Below are positions 39,806 through 49,372 of a stretch of 64,000 nt of DNA, in pieces (position 1 is the first letter of the stretch; every line of letters starts with the position of its first letter). The stretch comes from Chrysogorgia sp. JL179-B06 (lineage: Eukaryota; Cnidaria; Anthozoa; Scleralcyonacea; Chrysogorgiidae): NCBI GenBank assembly GCA_035772405.1, contig JAYKKM010000038.1, positions 1,842,001 to 1,906,000 of the forward strand, given 5' to 3'. A program made the position numbers and the translations under genes. The notes below the pieces were generated by a model. The model was not told the DNA's origin. It ran no database searches and worked only from the letters and a program-made list of their open reading frames with translations.

Positions 39806-41044
39806 TTAATACTGGATTGACTGCAACCCATTGTTCATGAAGTTGACCAACCCATCACTCATCACAAACACCCTGCACATGACATTTGCAGTCGTCGCTT
39901 TTTTAGTGATCTCAAGGAGCACGCCGGATTGTGTGTTCACAATTTTTTTACCAGTGGCGACGTTGTAATTATCTTGAACGCTCCTCAAGTCAATGACCAA
40001 CGCAAAACTATTTTTATAGAATTTCTGTATGGTCATGAACTGAGCGTGTTCCTCACCCAACCCAAACAATCGTTTCGCTTCTGCGTAGAACTTCGACTTT
40101 GGGATGCCTTGTGAGTGCACACTATTTGGCACACCTTCAATTGTGACTCTAACACTCTCGATATTTGGGTAAAGAAACTCCTCACTGTCTGTTCGCACCT
40201 TATTCGTGAATAGCAACACAATCGCCTTCATGCTTTTTCTTGGCAGATTGACATTTTCATTCACAATGGTTGTGCCTTTGTCCCATTCGGTGGTTTTCAT
40301 CAACGTGACGTGTTCGTATGACAAACTACGACCACTTGCATAGCCTGACGTTATTTCATCAGCAAGCTCCTGATTATCGATCGTTTCATACTCGAGCTCG
40401 AGGTTCTCCAGAGTGTATCCACCCACAGCGCTACCGGATTGCGCCACCATGATGTCTGTGGCCTTCGGAAGTGTGATCACATACTGCAAGTTGTTGTTCA
40501 TGCTAAAAGGGGCGTACAACCCGTGGTCGTTCATAATTTTACCAAGCTTAATCCGCTGTTTCGTTCCAATCACACCAAACATTAACGCGTCACTAACCTT
40601 AACAACGTCTCCACTTGTTGCACCACTGTCATCCTTAGAAATTAGCTTTCTCAAGTTCTCACCACCAATACCATAATCAATCATTTGATTTCGCACAGTG
40701 ATGCTTTCCCAAAGGTCACGATAAACACTAGTGTAATTTTCCCCACTGTTGTCATACACAGCTTCTCCAGCTAGTCTCACAACAAGTTTCTCAACCAACA
40801 ACTTACTAACATTATTCAAGAACCAGCTTTTGGCGTTTGCATTCTTAAAGTCGAACACTAGACCCAACGACCCAGGCACCAAACAGCTGCTAACCTTGAG
40901 CTTTGGTATGTCAATGTAAAGTTCCTCACCAGGACTGACTTTATTAGGGTTCAACGTGATCACATGCTGTGTTCTCACCCCTTTTATGACACCCATGGTC
41001 GCTCGTCTAAAACCGGGACTCAATTCTGCTGACGTGACGTTCAT
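39806..41044 (-). CDS. Putative major capsid protein (double jelly-roll type), element 1
   Basis: The 412-aa protein has two beta-rich halves. An N-terminal part contains YIDIPKLKVSSCLVPGS and a FLNNVSKLLVEKLVVRL strand set. A C-terminal part contains FYKNSFALVIDLRS and ends in strands with VFVMSDGLVNFMNN. Placement between membrane protein and ATPase and the pattern of strands fit the Polinton/virophage capsid fold, though 412 aa is shorter than the 550-650 aa usual for Polintons. The homologue in element 2 shares most residues and is also about 412 codons. The pre-start motif AAAACATATGT..AGTAT directly precedes the ATG. Fold assignment is inference; a structure prediction would decide. Confidence 0.68.
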   Translation of the reverse strand: MNVTSAELSPGFRRATMGVIKGVRTQHVITLNPNKVSPGEELYIDIPKLKVSSCLVPGSLGLVFDFKNANAKSWFLNNVSKLLVEKLVVRLAGEAVYDNSGENYTSVYRDLWESITVRNQMIDYGIGGENLRKLISKDDSGATSGDVVKVSDALMFGVIGTKQRIKLGKIMNDHGLYAPFSMNNNLQYVITLPKATDIMVAQSGSAVGGYTLENLELEYETIDNQELADEITSGYASGRSLSYEHVTLMKTTEWDKGTTIVNENVNLPRKSMKAIVLLFTNKVRTDSEEFLYPNIESVRVTIEGVPNSVHSQGIPKSKFYAEAKRLFGLGEEHAQFMTIQKFYKNSFALVIDLRSVQDNYNVATGKKIVNTQSGVLLEITKKATTANVMCRVFVMSDGLVNFMNNGLQSIQY

Positions 41045-41096
41045 ATACTTTACATATGTTTTATCATCTTCGAAGCTGAGACCCTCGAAAATGAGA

Positions 41097-42524
41097 CTAC
41101 CGTTTTAGCTTGTAATAATCATACACGAACCACGCAAGTACCACCGCGAGTACCCACAGATTTTGAGCCAACCATGCGAGACCCTTCACACCCAACGTCA
41201 ACGCATTGTAAACTAAATTAGCCAATCCAACAGCCCATGGACCCATCTTCATTATCGCGTTCTTAACAGCCTGTGCGAATGACTTTGTGGCCATAGCGCC
41301 TTTCATAACAGCGGACCTCCCAGCGATAATAATAGTTGTTATAATTCCAGCCACTGAAATTACCACAGCGCTCAACCCAACCATATTTTCTTTAGCCCAT
41401 TCCTTAAATTTCTGAAACCTGTCAATGTCGACTTCTTGTTGCTCTCTAACCTCCTCTATTTCTCGCTGTCCTAGGGTTCTGTCTCTAGCCTTTCTAAGTC
41501 CGATCATTCTTTCGTGCAGATCAATATACTCTTCGTTCTCTGCAGTTGTAAGGTCTTTTCCCTCAAGCTCTACTATTCTTTCGTTCGCTTTGTCTATCGC
41601 TTCTTGAAAATGGTTTGCTTGTATTCGCAATGCACCATTGTCACCTACTCTTGACTCACGCAACACACCATCGCTTGGGTTGAGCACACCATTCAGCTCG
41701 CGGTTTTCGTCTGGTGATAGCCCAGGTATGTCATCATAGCCCACTTTTGTCTCAATTACTGGGAAGTCATCTGGGATTACTTCTGTTGTGACAGCTGTTG
41801 TTTCTGTACTCTCAGGGATTTGACCAACTAACTGTTTGAACTGCTCAATCGCGTTTTTACTATTCGCGTCTTTACTGTAGATCAAGCCGTTTTTCCCAGG
41901 TATTAGAATTCGTTTGGGTTTTCCATATTTACCGTCTTTGTTTATCGGTTTGAAAAGAATAGCCCCTGAGTCCGTAACCTGCGACCTGTTAACTATTTTC
42001 CTTGACGCGTCGTCGTGACCGAGTCCCTTTTTGCTTAATTTATGTATTTTCCTATTTATTAGTTTGATTCTTTTTACATTGTTTTCTGTTAGCTTTTTGT
42101 TGGACGCTTTTAGCTCACCCAGTCTTCTCTTAATTTCCTCCTCCTCTTTAAAAGCTATACTAAAACTTACGTCATTGACGTCACCATATGACTCCTGTTC
42201 AACAGACTCTACTCTTGGGACTTTTGTGTTAGTCCCCCTTATTGTCACCGTCTTACCATCATCAGTGTCGATAAATGACGTCTCTCTTTGCCCACCTTGC
42301 CTTCTAGCTAGCACATTTCCTATCTTCCTCACAATGTCGCGGTTGTTGATAAAATTAACACGAACATCTTTCGACATCTCACTCGTGTTGTACTCAAGGG
42401 TTGTGTCGCTGAGCCACTTATCAGTAGTGGCAAGCTCCTCTTCTAATTGCTCATCAGTGGCGTCATCGTACTCATCGAAGTTTTCCATCTCGAAGTCGTC
42501 AAAACCTTCCCCACCTTCAGCCAT
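41097..42524 (-). CDS. Membrane-anchored structural protein of element 1
   Basis: The 475-aa protein has an acidic N-terminus (EGFDDFEMENFDEY), a long charged helical middle with probable coiled coil around IDKANERIVELEG and REIEEVREQQ, then three or four hydrophobic segments in the last 120 residues. These are VVISVAGIITTIIIAG, WAVGLANLVYNALTLG and WVLAVVLAWFVYD. It ends in a basic YYKLKR tail. A protein of this build next to the capsid gene is common in cnidarian Polinton-like elements; its job is not known to me. It might link an inner membrane to the capsid or help in entry, but that is speculation. The start follows the integrase stop by 6 bp. Confidence 0.75.
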   Translation of the reverse strand: MAEGGEGFDDFEMENFDEYDDATDEQLEEELATTDKWLSDTTLEYNTSEMSKDVRVNFINNRDIVRKIGNVLARRQGGQRETSFIDTDDGKTVTIRGTNTKVPRVESVEQESYGDVNDVSFSIAFKEEEEIKRRLGELKASNKKLTENNVKRIKLINRKIHKLSKKGLGHDDASRKIVNRSQVTDSGAILFKPINKDGKYGKPKRILIPGKNGLIYSKDANSKNAIEQFKQLVGQIPESTETTAVTTEVIPDDFPVIETKVGYDDIPGLSPDENRELNGVLNPSDGVLRESRVGDNGALRIQANHFQEAIDKANERIVELEGKDLTTAENEEYIDLHERMIGLRKARDRTLGQREIEEVREQQEVDIDRFQKFKEWAKENMVGLSAVVISVAGIITTIIIAGRSAVMKGAMATKSFAQAVKNAIMKMGPWAVGLANLVYNALTLGVKGLAWLAQNLWVLAVVLAWFVYDYYKLKR

Positions 42525-42530
42525 ATTACA

Positions 42531-43643
42531 TTAGCTCACATTTTGAATATCGCTTTCTGGTACCCACGAATTATGTTTGCTCTCATAACCCAACCATTTG
42601 ACCAACGCCATCTTCTTTCCTCCGACTTTCTTTCTTTTCAACACCTTTTCAACTCTGTACACATCGTCGCCATGTTTCTCACTGACCAGCGATAATTCCT
42701 GTTCATAAAATTTACCAATAATCTGTTCACCACTTGTGTCCTCAATTTCGTACACATTCGGATCACCACGAATAACTTTCACCACTTTAAACAGCTCCTC
42801 AGTGAAGTTGGCTTCATAACCCTTTGTGAACACACTCTTGTACTTACTAATTCTCACTGATTGACCAATCTTGAACTTTGGCAATGGGTTGTCTGCAAAT
42901 TGATGACCAAACAAAGTGGTCCACACTTCACCCTCATTCGACTTACTAACATCCTTTGGCTTCATCATAACACTGCGATTCACACTGCTATTGTAATTGC
43001 TTACAAATTTATCCAAAACGTCAATCCATTTATACGTCCCATGGCTATAAAAGTACTTCCACATAATACTCTTGAGGCTTCTATTAAAACGCTCAACAAC
43101 AGCAGCCTTTTTATCGCTCTTAGTGCTGAAATATTCAACACCATGTTTTTTCAGCAAACTTTTCACCCCAACATTGTAGAACTCGAGTCCATCATCAAAT
43201 TGCGCTAACTTAGGCGTGGTCCCAAACCGATCTTTAAAATCACTCAACAACTTTCTAACAGCCTCAGTCATGTTCTTAGTGTCTTTTCTGTAAACTGCAA
43301 TGCCAAAAGCGTGTCTACTCAATATTTCGATGCCTGTCAATATCCAATAATAACCGCCATTCTGTTTTGAGTACTTACTCATGTCCACTAAGTCCATTTG
43401 GAGCTCTTCACCAAGAAATCCAACAAAGGTCGCACGGAACTTATGTCTTCTCACAATAGGTTTGTACCTAGTGTAGGTGTCCTGCGCTGTCAACCATTCT
43501 TTCACTGTTTTTCTAGTTACTTTCAATCCGTCTCCCAATGCATTTTGATACAGCCTCTCTACACCACTGTACCCTGTCTTAGGATTATAATAAATGTCTC
43601 GCAACCCTTGCTCTGTTTCCACACCAAGCTCCATATAATTCAC
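42531..43643 (-). CDS. Retroviral-type DDE integrase with chromodomain, element 1
   Basis: The 370-aa protein has a helical N-terminus and an rve catalytic core with Asp in QMDLVDM (about 84), Asp in QFDDGLEFYN (about 150) and Glu in VVERFNRSL (184), spaced as DD-35-E. A basic SH3-like region and a C-terminal chromodomain follow (YRVEKVLKRK, ALVKWLGY, NSWVPESDI). It resembles the Polinton integrase of the C. elegans F54H12.3 type. It would insert the element DNA; the chromodomain may steer it to marked chromatin. It overlaps the upstream gene by 4 bp. The reading frame is intact. Confidence 0.9.
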   Translation of the reverse strand: MNYMELGVETEQGLRDIYYNPKTGYSGVERLYQNALGDGLKVTRKTVKEWLTAQDTYTRYKPIVRRHKFRATFVGFLGEELQMDLVDMSKYSKQNGGYYWILTGIEILSRHAFGIAVYRKDTKNMTEAVRKLLSDFKDRFGTTPKLAQFDDGLEFYNVGVKSLLKKHGVEYFSTKSDKKAAVVERFNRSLKSIMWKYFYSHGTYKWIDVLDKFVSNYNSSVNRSVMMKPKDVSKSNEGEVWTTLFGHQFADNPLPKFKIGQSVRISKYKSVFTKGYEANFTEELFKVVKVIRGDPNVYEIEDTSGEQIIGKFYEQELSLVSEKHGDDVYRVEKVLKRKKVGGKKMALVKWLGYESKHNSWVPESDIQNVS

Positions 43644-44431
43644 ACAATATACAGTTCCAATAGCACCGCGCCAACGTCAGCGTCACCATTGTTTGGTTTG
43701 ACACGAAACGTCATGCTTGAGTAAATACCTTTTTTAATTCTCACCTTGGACTCAACGTATACGTAGCGCTGTATCCCCCCATCTAGAGACTGCTCGGTGG
43801 GCACTGGCAATGTTGTGATCACATTACTACGCTTCCCATCAGTGCCCACATTGCTCTCCGTCTCAACAGCGTCGCACGAGACTTCTACATACTTTAAACC
43901 TCTGTTCATATTGATCTTGTTTGGACTGTCGTGCCACTTACTATCTAACACAATTCCTGCGTCCTTCGCGAAACCAAGCAAAAGCCCAATGTCACCTAGC
44001 GTAAGTTCTACTCTGTTGTCGGAGCCATGCCACATACGCCGAACTTTGACCCTACTTTTACCTGTGACCACCAATTTCTCCACCACGAGGTCTACATTAA
44101 CCTCCTTGAGCGTGAGTCGTAGAGCTCTAACCAACGCGTCGAAGTCGTAGTGACCCCCACTCAATCGAGTTGTCGCGAGTCCTGGATGCGGTATTTCTGG
44201 TCTACTAAGTGTGAATCGAATATCATCACTACCCATCACATTATCATAGTTCCAAAACACAGTGACCGTCTTGACTACAATGTGTGGGTTATCGTGTGTA
44301 GCTACAACACTGTAGTCAAAAGTTACAACTTTCTCCACACCTTCAATAAGCACCGTCAACTTTTGGGGGTTGTTGTTTGTACGTCGCTTTTCAGTGTAAC
44401 CACCAGAGTCGAACCCATAGTTTAGACTCAT
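43640..44431 (-). CDS. Minor-capsid-like protein with MSL-YGF N-terminal tag, element 1
   Basis: The 263-aa protein begins MSLNYGFDSGGY, close to the start of the fibre-like protein of element 2 (MSLSYGFEDRDY). The rest is beta-rich. The C-terminal third (VEVSCDAVET, KVRIKKGIYSSM, LLELYIV) matches the 214-aa protein at 58822 and the fragment at 44451. A penton or other minor capsid part is plausible from position and strand content, but no family match can be proven by eye. It ends in overlap with the integrase start. Confidence 0.65.
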   Translation of the reverse strand: MSLNYGFDSGGYTEKRRTNNNPQKLTVLIEGVEKVVTFDYSVVATHDNPHIVVKTVTVFWNYDNVMGSDDIRFTLSRPEIPHPGLATTRLSGGHYDFDALVRALRLTLKEVNVDLVVEKLVVTGKSRVKVRRMWHGSDNRVELTLGDIGLLLGFAKDAGIVLDSKWHDSPNKINMNRGLKYVEVSCDAVETESNVGTDGKRSNVITTLPVPTEQSLDGGIQRYVYVESKVRIKKGIYSSMTFRVKPNNGDADVGAVLLELYIV

Positions 44432-44450
44432 TACTTTAGCGCACGTCTAG

Positions 44451-44762
44451 CTACTCAAGCGTTGCGTACAAATCCAACAATATGTCACCAACATTGACAC
44501 CACTACCATCTTGGTCAGTCACATTAAACACCAGCTGTGTAAAAGCGCCTTTGTTTATCGACACCTTCGACTCAATGTTGAAAAATTGTTGAACGGAGCT
44601 CTTCAGTGGTTGGGTGGTGGTCAATGGCAACTCAACGATAACCTCGCTTTTGCTGCCATTAACAATATTCTCAGGTCTGTTCACAATACTGCAACCCACT
44701 TGTACGTACTTCAGCCCTTTGTTAACGTTCACAACGTTATGGCTGACCAAACCACTACTACT
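44451..44762 (-). pseudogene. Truncated second minor-capsid-like paralogue, element 1
   Basis: Only the C-terminal half remains (from VNKGLKYVQVG to LLDLYATLE). It is closer to the 214-aa protein of element 2 (shared GLKYIQV, NIVNGNKS, LLDLHIT) than to the adjacent 263-aa paralogue. The reading frame continues upstream into foreign sequence, so the 5' end is lost at the junction of the two elements. Confidence 0.7.
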
Positions 44763-45114
44763 CAAGTAGTATAGAATATGGCGGTACCAGGACAGTTTTC
44801 CAAAAGTCAGATCCATTTCAAGGTCAAGTTTCAAGGTCAAGTTCTTGGAATTATTTTTGAGATAATTCCAAGAATTCCTTTAGAAAAGGGGCGTGGTCGA
44901 GATGCCTTAAAAAGGGCATGGTCGAGACGTCTTAAAAAAGGGACGTGGCCGAGACGTCTTAAAAAGGACGTGGCCGAGACGTCTTAAAAAGGGCGTGGTC
45001 TATTTTTAGGAATCTATATGATTTTCCAGGAATTAGATCCATTTGGAATCTACACGATTTGGATAAGTGCGTTGGTACCCCCATGTTATATCGTTTTTGT
45101 GTCGATCGTTTGAG
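44763..45114. repeat. Junction region with tandem 27-bp repeats
   Basis: From 44763 the sequence AGTAGTATAGAATATGGCGG begins a block that recurs, diverged, at 45383-45430. At 44887-45003 lie about four and a half units of a 26-28 bp repeat of the form GGGCGTGGTCGAGACGTCTT plus AAAAA. The piece GATCCATTTGGAATCTACAC at 45037 is repeated at 45427. This may be the terminal repeat zone of element 2. Confidence 0.55.
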
Positions 45115-45352
45115 CTATTTGAGACGACTGAGAAGCCGCAACTCTCTTTTGCGACTGGTCATCCTTTTCCCGAGTACAGTATGTTTAAACCTCTCGTCTA
45201 GTTCATCACGTTCTAAGCTAGTCTTAGCGAAGAGTCGTCGTTTGATCTCTCTAACCTGGTAGATAAATAACAACTCTTTGTTGAGTCTCGTTATCTTTTC
45301 CTCCACTGATTCCACACGTTCTACGCTACTCTTCAGGGATCCAGCGATCATT
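45115..45352 (-). CDS. Small basic coiled-coil-like ORF
   Basis: A 78-residue frame from the ATG at 45352 is rich in Glu, Arg and Lys with heptad-like spacing (SVEEKITRLNKELLFIY, KTSLERDELDERF). The frame is also open upstream to 45432, but that part crosses the hairpin and repeat zone. There is no family match by eye. It follows the 185-aa gene on the same strand and may be the last gene of the block; it could also be chance. Confidence 0.4.
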
Positions 45353-45382
45353 ACTTTATGTGATCGCTGGAGACCTGAAGAG
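45332..45382. terminator. Strong hairpin after the minus-strand block of element 2
   Basis: CTCTTCAGG.ATCCAGCGATCA pairs with TGATCGCTGGA.ACCTGAAGAG around a loop of about 10 bases. Its place after the last well-supported gene suggests transcript 3' end formation. It overlaps the start of the small ORF at 45115-45352. Confidence 0.45.
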
Positions 45383-45471
45383 TAGTGTAGAACACGGCGA
45401 TACAAGGACGGTCTTCCAAAAGTTGGATCCATTAGGAATATACACAGTTTGGAAAGGTGTGGTGGGACCTG

Positions 45472-46029
45472 TTAGTAGACAGTGTCGTACCCTTCTTCTT
45501 CGCTAGACTCAGAGGGTTTATAAGAGTGGTTGTACACGTGCTTACCAACAGTGACTCCACCAGATAAAATGCCGATTAGTGGTAAGTAGGGTCTTACTTT
45601 CTCGACTATGCGATATACGTCACGTTTTAAGAGTTCGTCTTTCTTTAGTTCGTTAGCTAGCTCTTCAGGGTCTTCGATAGCGTCGAATCCTCCAAGAGTA
45701 CTACTAAACTTACTAATAAGTAGGTCAGTCAGGAACTCGTTAGCTTTCTGCGTCCTTTTACGTTCGTACTCGACGTACAGTTTGTCTATTACTTTACTTG
45801 ACGCTTTTTTAATGTAAGCGACTGATTTGTTCAGTTCTCCATCCTCAGCGAGTCTAGTCAGCTCGTCTCGTTTTTTGTCCACATCAGTTTGTGGGGTGTC
45901 GTCGACTTCTGATGTGTCGTCAACTTGTGGTGTGTCGTTTAATTCTTCCGAAATAGTGGATTCTGCGTCTTGTATCTCTTCAATGAGATCGTCAATTGGT
46001 TCAAGATTTTTTGTCTTGCGTTTTGGCAT
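45472..46029 (-). CDS. Small acidic helical protein of element 2
   Basis: The 185-aa homologue of the 167-aa protein of element 1 shares VIDKL, KANEFLTDLLISKFSS, DAIEDPEEL and LIGILSGGVTVGKHVY. Its N-terminal acidic region has a repeated DDTPQ/DDTSE pattern. The start codon is preceded by AAAACATATCGTATATTATA, the clearest example of the element's pre-start motif. The function is unknown. The ORF is intact although the neighbouring ATPase is broken. Confidence 0.75.
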   Translation of the reverse strand: MPKRKTKNLEPIDDLIEEIQDAESTISEELNDTPQVDDTSEVDDTPQTDVDKKRDELTRLAEDGELNKSVAYIKKASSKVIDKLYVEYERKRTQKANEFLTDLLISKFSSTLGGFDAIEDPEELANELKKDELLKRDVYRIVEKVRPYLPLIGILSGGVTVGKHVYNHSYKPSESSEEEGYDTVY

Positions 46030-46316
46030 GTCCTATAATATACGATATGTTTTGTTTTTGCGGAACAACTACTTCGTACGAGTACGGATGCCTTAGAAGT
46101 ATCTCCAATCTTGCGTACTCGTTGTCTTTCAACTGTTTTATTATTTTATCAATCTCCGTTTTATCAACTCCGTTGAGATAATCGTCTGCGATGGTTTTCA
46201 TATCGTTTCTGTTAGGGTTGTAGAATGTTACTAACTTTGAGATGTTCTCACGATATGGTTTACTAATTGAGGTTAGTTGTTGCGTTATGACGATTGTGGA
46301 CAGGTTGTAGTGTCTA
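46001..46316 (-). pseudogene. Packaging ATPase of element 2, C-terminal piece
   Basis: This piece encodes the sensor and C-terminal part (LSTIVITQQLTSISKPYREN to EVVVPQ). It ends at the transposon edge at 46316. Upstream codons in the open frame come from transposon sequence. It overlaps the start of the 185-aa gene. The other half is at 54816-55153. Confidence 0.85.
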
Positions 46317-46680
46317 CACTGCAAAAAACGCTGTGTAAAATTAACACAAAATATTGAGTATAAACTGCTTTTACACAAACACACGTCATGTGTAATTGTT
46401 TACGCAAAAATCTCGGTAAATTTACACAAGCAAAATGCTTTCACCCAAACACAAAATTGTGTGTAAAATAACACTTTACACATTCAATGTGTAAATGTTT
46501 ACACAAAAATCTCGGTAAATTTACACAAGCAAAATGCTTTCACACAAACACAAAATTGTGTGTAAAATAACACTTTACACATACAATGTGTAAATGTTTT
46601 TACACTGACAATGTGTAAATGTTACACACAAGATACGGTAAAATTTACGCAAGCAAAATTCATCTACAGTAACACAAATT
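46317..46680. repeat. Left terminal and subterminal repeats of the 8.5-kb transposon
   Basis: Terminal CACTGCAAAAAA is followed by two nearly identical units of about 106 bp (46393-46490 and 46491-46597), built from CACAAGCAAAATGCTTTCAC and AATTGTGTGTAAAATAACAC. These are likely transposase-binding arrays. Confidence 0.75.
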
Positions 46681-46993
46681 TGTGTAAAAACGCTACTGTA
46701 AAATTATAGAAACAACAGTTCTTTTTAACAAAAAATGTATTTGTAAAACAGTTTAAGATTATTATATACAAACCAATATTTAGGAAAATAAGATCGAGAA
46801 CATGAGGATTTAATCATACACTATAACAAATGTGGCTTCTATAATATTTCCTCCACACTGACAATTCTTTGCAACAATTTTCGAAACTGTAATATTACTA
46901 GACATCCAATAATTTTTTAAGTTGTTCCTTTGTTTAAATGGTTTTGAATACTGATTTACTTTTGAAAAGGTAAACAGCAAAGTTCAATATACA

Positions 46994-47513
46994 TTAAAGT
47001 GCTTATAAACCCAAAATGGGTTTTTGGTGATTCGGATAGAGCATAAAAAGTTAGTTAATAAGTTCTGGATTAGTTTTTGCGTTAAACTTTTAGTTTCGGA
47101 GATATAAAGGCTCAAACATGCAAATTGTGCCATTTTTGGAAAAAGTAGCACCACATAAAACAACACACAGGGACCTGGATCCGAGGAACCCATCGTCAAC
47201 AACAACTAGGCTTTTGTATAGGAGAAGACAGCTATCTTAAGAATTTTTATTGAAAAATTCCCAAACGATGTGTCTTTACGATGTTACCTTGTCTACTCGA
47301 ATTGTAATATATTTTTATACAATTTGAAACATAACACGTTCCTCAGATCCAGTCTCCGGTATGCGCTACTTTTTTTCACAAATTGTGACTTTGAGCCCTT
47401 ATATCTCCGAAACTAAAAGTTTAACGCAAAAACTAATCTAGAACTTATAAACTAACTTTTTATGCTCTATCCGAATCTCCCAAAAACCCATTTTGGGTTT
47501 ATAAGCACTCAAA
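46994..47513. mobile_element. Nested foldback MITE
   Basis: The left end TTAA-AGTGCTTATAAACCCAAA is matched in reverse by TTTGGGTTTATAAGCACT at 47496-47510, and pairing runs about 120 bp inwards (AACTAAAAGTTTAACGCAAA). The right TTAA has decayed. Confidence 0.65.
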
Positions 47514-47775
47514 TAATTGCTGCAGTGTATAAATTAAATGTTGTTCTGATTTGCCAGTTTACAAACAAGGTGATAAGGGGCTAATGCATGAGCACAGACT
47601 ATAGCCGGTGAACTAGACTGACTTGTTTAATTATATATTATACTGTGGCTTTGAAATTTGCATAAATCACAGTGACTTTGCAAGGAAAGTTTAGACAAAA
47701 AACAAATCCTAGCATTAATTTAAAACTTCTCTTGATAACCAGCCCATGCTCATGCAAACACCATTGCTAGATACC

Positions 47776-48280
47776 TTAAAGTGTTTATGCAGTGAAAAAT
47801 TCAGTTGGAAACAAACTATCTTACTTGAAAGAACTATATAAATTATAAAGATTGGCGTTTACAACTCTTCCATATCTCACTTTGTTCTTGAGATATTAAG
47901 ATTTGTTTGATATGTAAATGATCCTCACTGTGACATCACACGGCATAATAACTTACTGAAAAAACATGTATATCTTTGGGATTATTAAATCAAATCACTC
48001 GAAACGTAACTCCGTACGTCTAGTATCATGGGACACACACATACAGATACACACTTTCATAATTTCGTGACATAATTCCAAAGATATACAGGCTTCTTCA
48101 ATAAGTCATTATGTAGTGTGACGTCACAGTGAGGGCATTTACATATCAAACAAATCTTAATATCTGAAGAACAAAGTGAGATATGGAAGAGTTGTAAATG
48201 CCAATCTTGATAATCTCTCTAGTTCTTTCAAATAAGAGAGTTTATTTCAAACTGAATTTTTCACTGCATAAACACTTTAA
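47776..48280. mobile_element. Nested TTAA-flanked foldback MITE
   Basis: The ends TTAA-AGTGTTTATGCAGTGAAAAA and complement are inside TTAA, and long arms (about 200 bp each) pair. The inner part with TTTGATATGTAAATG and TGACGTCACA resembles the element at 4743. Confidence 0.72.
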
Positions 48281-48415
48281 AGCAATTACACATTTAAAGA
48301 AATGTTATTGATATCATTAACCAGAGAAATTATTGTGGTTGGTAATTTCTTGGCATCGTGAACATGCAAGATACATTTTTGAAAATAAATAAAAACATTT
48401 TTTTGCATTTGGCGT

Positions 48416-48608
48416 TTAATTAAACATAAAAACATAGCATGCTGCCAAAAAAGAAAGATACGCTTCTACTAAACTACCACTGACGGAACAAAGTACTTGA
48501 TTTTCAGCAGCAATTAAAATTTCATCTGGTGCATCCAAGGATCCTTTAACTATAATAATTGGAGGTGTTTTTTTGCGATTTTGCAAAAGCAGTGGCATCA
48601 GCTTCTTC
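48416..48608 (-). CDS. Terminal exon of a spliced gene carried by the 8.5-kb transposon
   Basis: An acceptor TTTAATATAG/GAAG precedes a frame encoding LMPLLLQNRKKTPPIIIVKG, then DAPDEILIAAENQVL and VEAYLSFLAACYVFMFN, then a stop. This looks conserved in composition and is unlike the random ORFs around it. The open frame begins in phase 2, while the donor of the exon at 51216 gives phase 1, so another exon may lie between them or a different donor is used. I do not recognise the protein. Confidence 0.5.
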
Positions 48609-49110
48609 CTATATTAAAGAGGAAAAATAAACAACACTTTAACAAATTTGAATAACAAAAAAATTAATTATAAATTCAGTATTAAGGTGATTCATCAATT
48701 TTGCATTGCGCACATTTACTGCGCATATCCAATAATCAGTGCTTTTATGGCCATTATGCAACACTTTCCGACCATTTTAGGACAATATAGTGCCAAATCT
48801 AACAATTTCCGCTTGTGTACTGGTAGGGAAGAGTTATTACTGAACTAAATCATTTTTTCCCGACACTGTTACACAAGTCTAGCTAGGGCTCCCTGTGCAA
48901 GTAGTTTTGTAAACTACTTGATAATACTGGTTTAAGGTCATAGTTCTCAAAGAAATGCCATATCTTCTAAACAAGGTCGGTGACCCCAACTTTTTTTTGG
49001 TTTTAATATAAGTATGTCAATAACTTTAAGACTGGAAAGTTTCAGCAAATTTTCATTTCGGAAAGAATTACTGAGGAATTACCTTAACTACATAGAAAAT
49101 AAGCACAATG

Positions 49111-49372
49111 TAGCGTACTGTAGCGTCTTACGTTGTGTAGCGTCTTACGTTGTGTAGCGTCTTACAACGTTGCGTAACGTTTTACAACGTAGCGTAACGT
49201 CTTACAACGTAGCTTAACGCCTTCCAACGTAGCGTAACGTCTTACAACGTGTAGCATAACGTCTTTCCACGTAGCGTAACGTCTTACAACTTTATGTAAC
49301 GTCGTACGCAACGTTGCGTAGCATCTTATAACGTTGCGTAACGTCTTACAACGTACCGTACCTTCAACAGTT
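49111..49372. repeat. Minisatellite, about 20-22 bp unit
   Basis: About twelve imperfect units are of the form AACGTAGCGTAACGTCTTAC. Both spacing and unit drift, so this is an ordinary tandem array. Confidence 0.8.

Larger units (their letters stand above)
38561..44762 (-). mobile_element. Virus-like element 1 (Polinton/adintovirus type), partial
   Basis: Six complete genes and one truncated gene sit on one strand in the order minor-capsid-like, integrase, membrane protein, capsid, ATPase, small acidic protein. Gaps are at most about 50 bp. Base composition is visibly less A+T-rich than in the host flank, and there are no TA arrays. Integrase, A32-like ATPase and a jelly-roll capsid together are the hallmark set of Polintons (Mavericks) and adintoviruses. 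The plus-strand block and any polymerase are missing here. The right edge near 44760 cuts a gene. Confidence 0.8.
46681..48415. other. Transposon interior: nested foldback elements
   Basis: Two hairpin elements are nested here (46994-47513 and 47776-48280). Between them nothing coding was seen. Confidence 0.6.

Noticed and set aside
49111..49372. Regular short repeats that could recall a CRISPR array
   Set aside because: Units are contiguous and drift without unique spacers, and the context is a eukaryotic transposon. It is a minisatellite.
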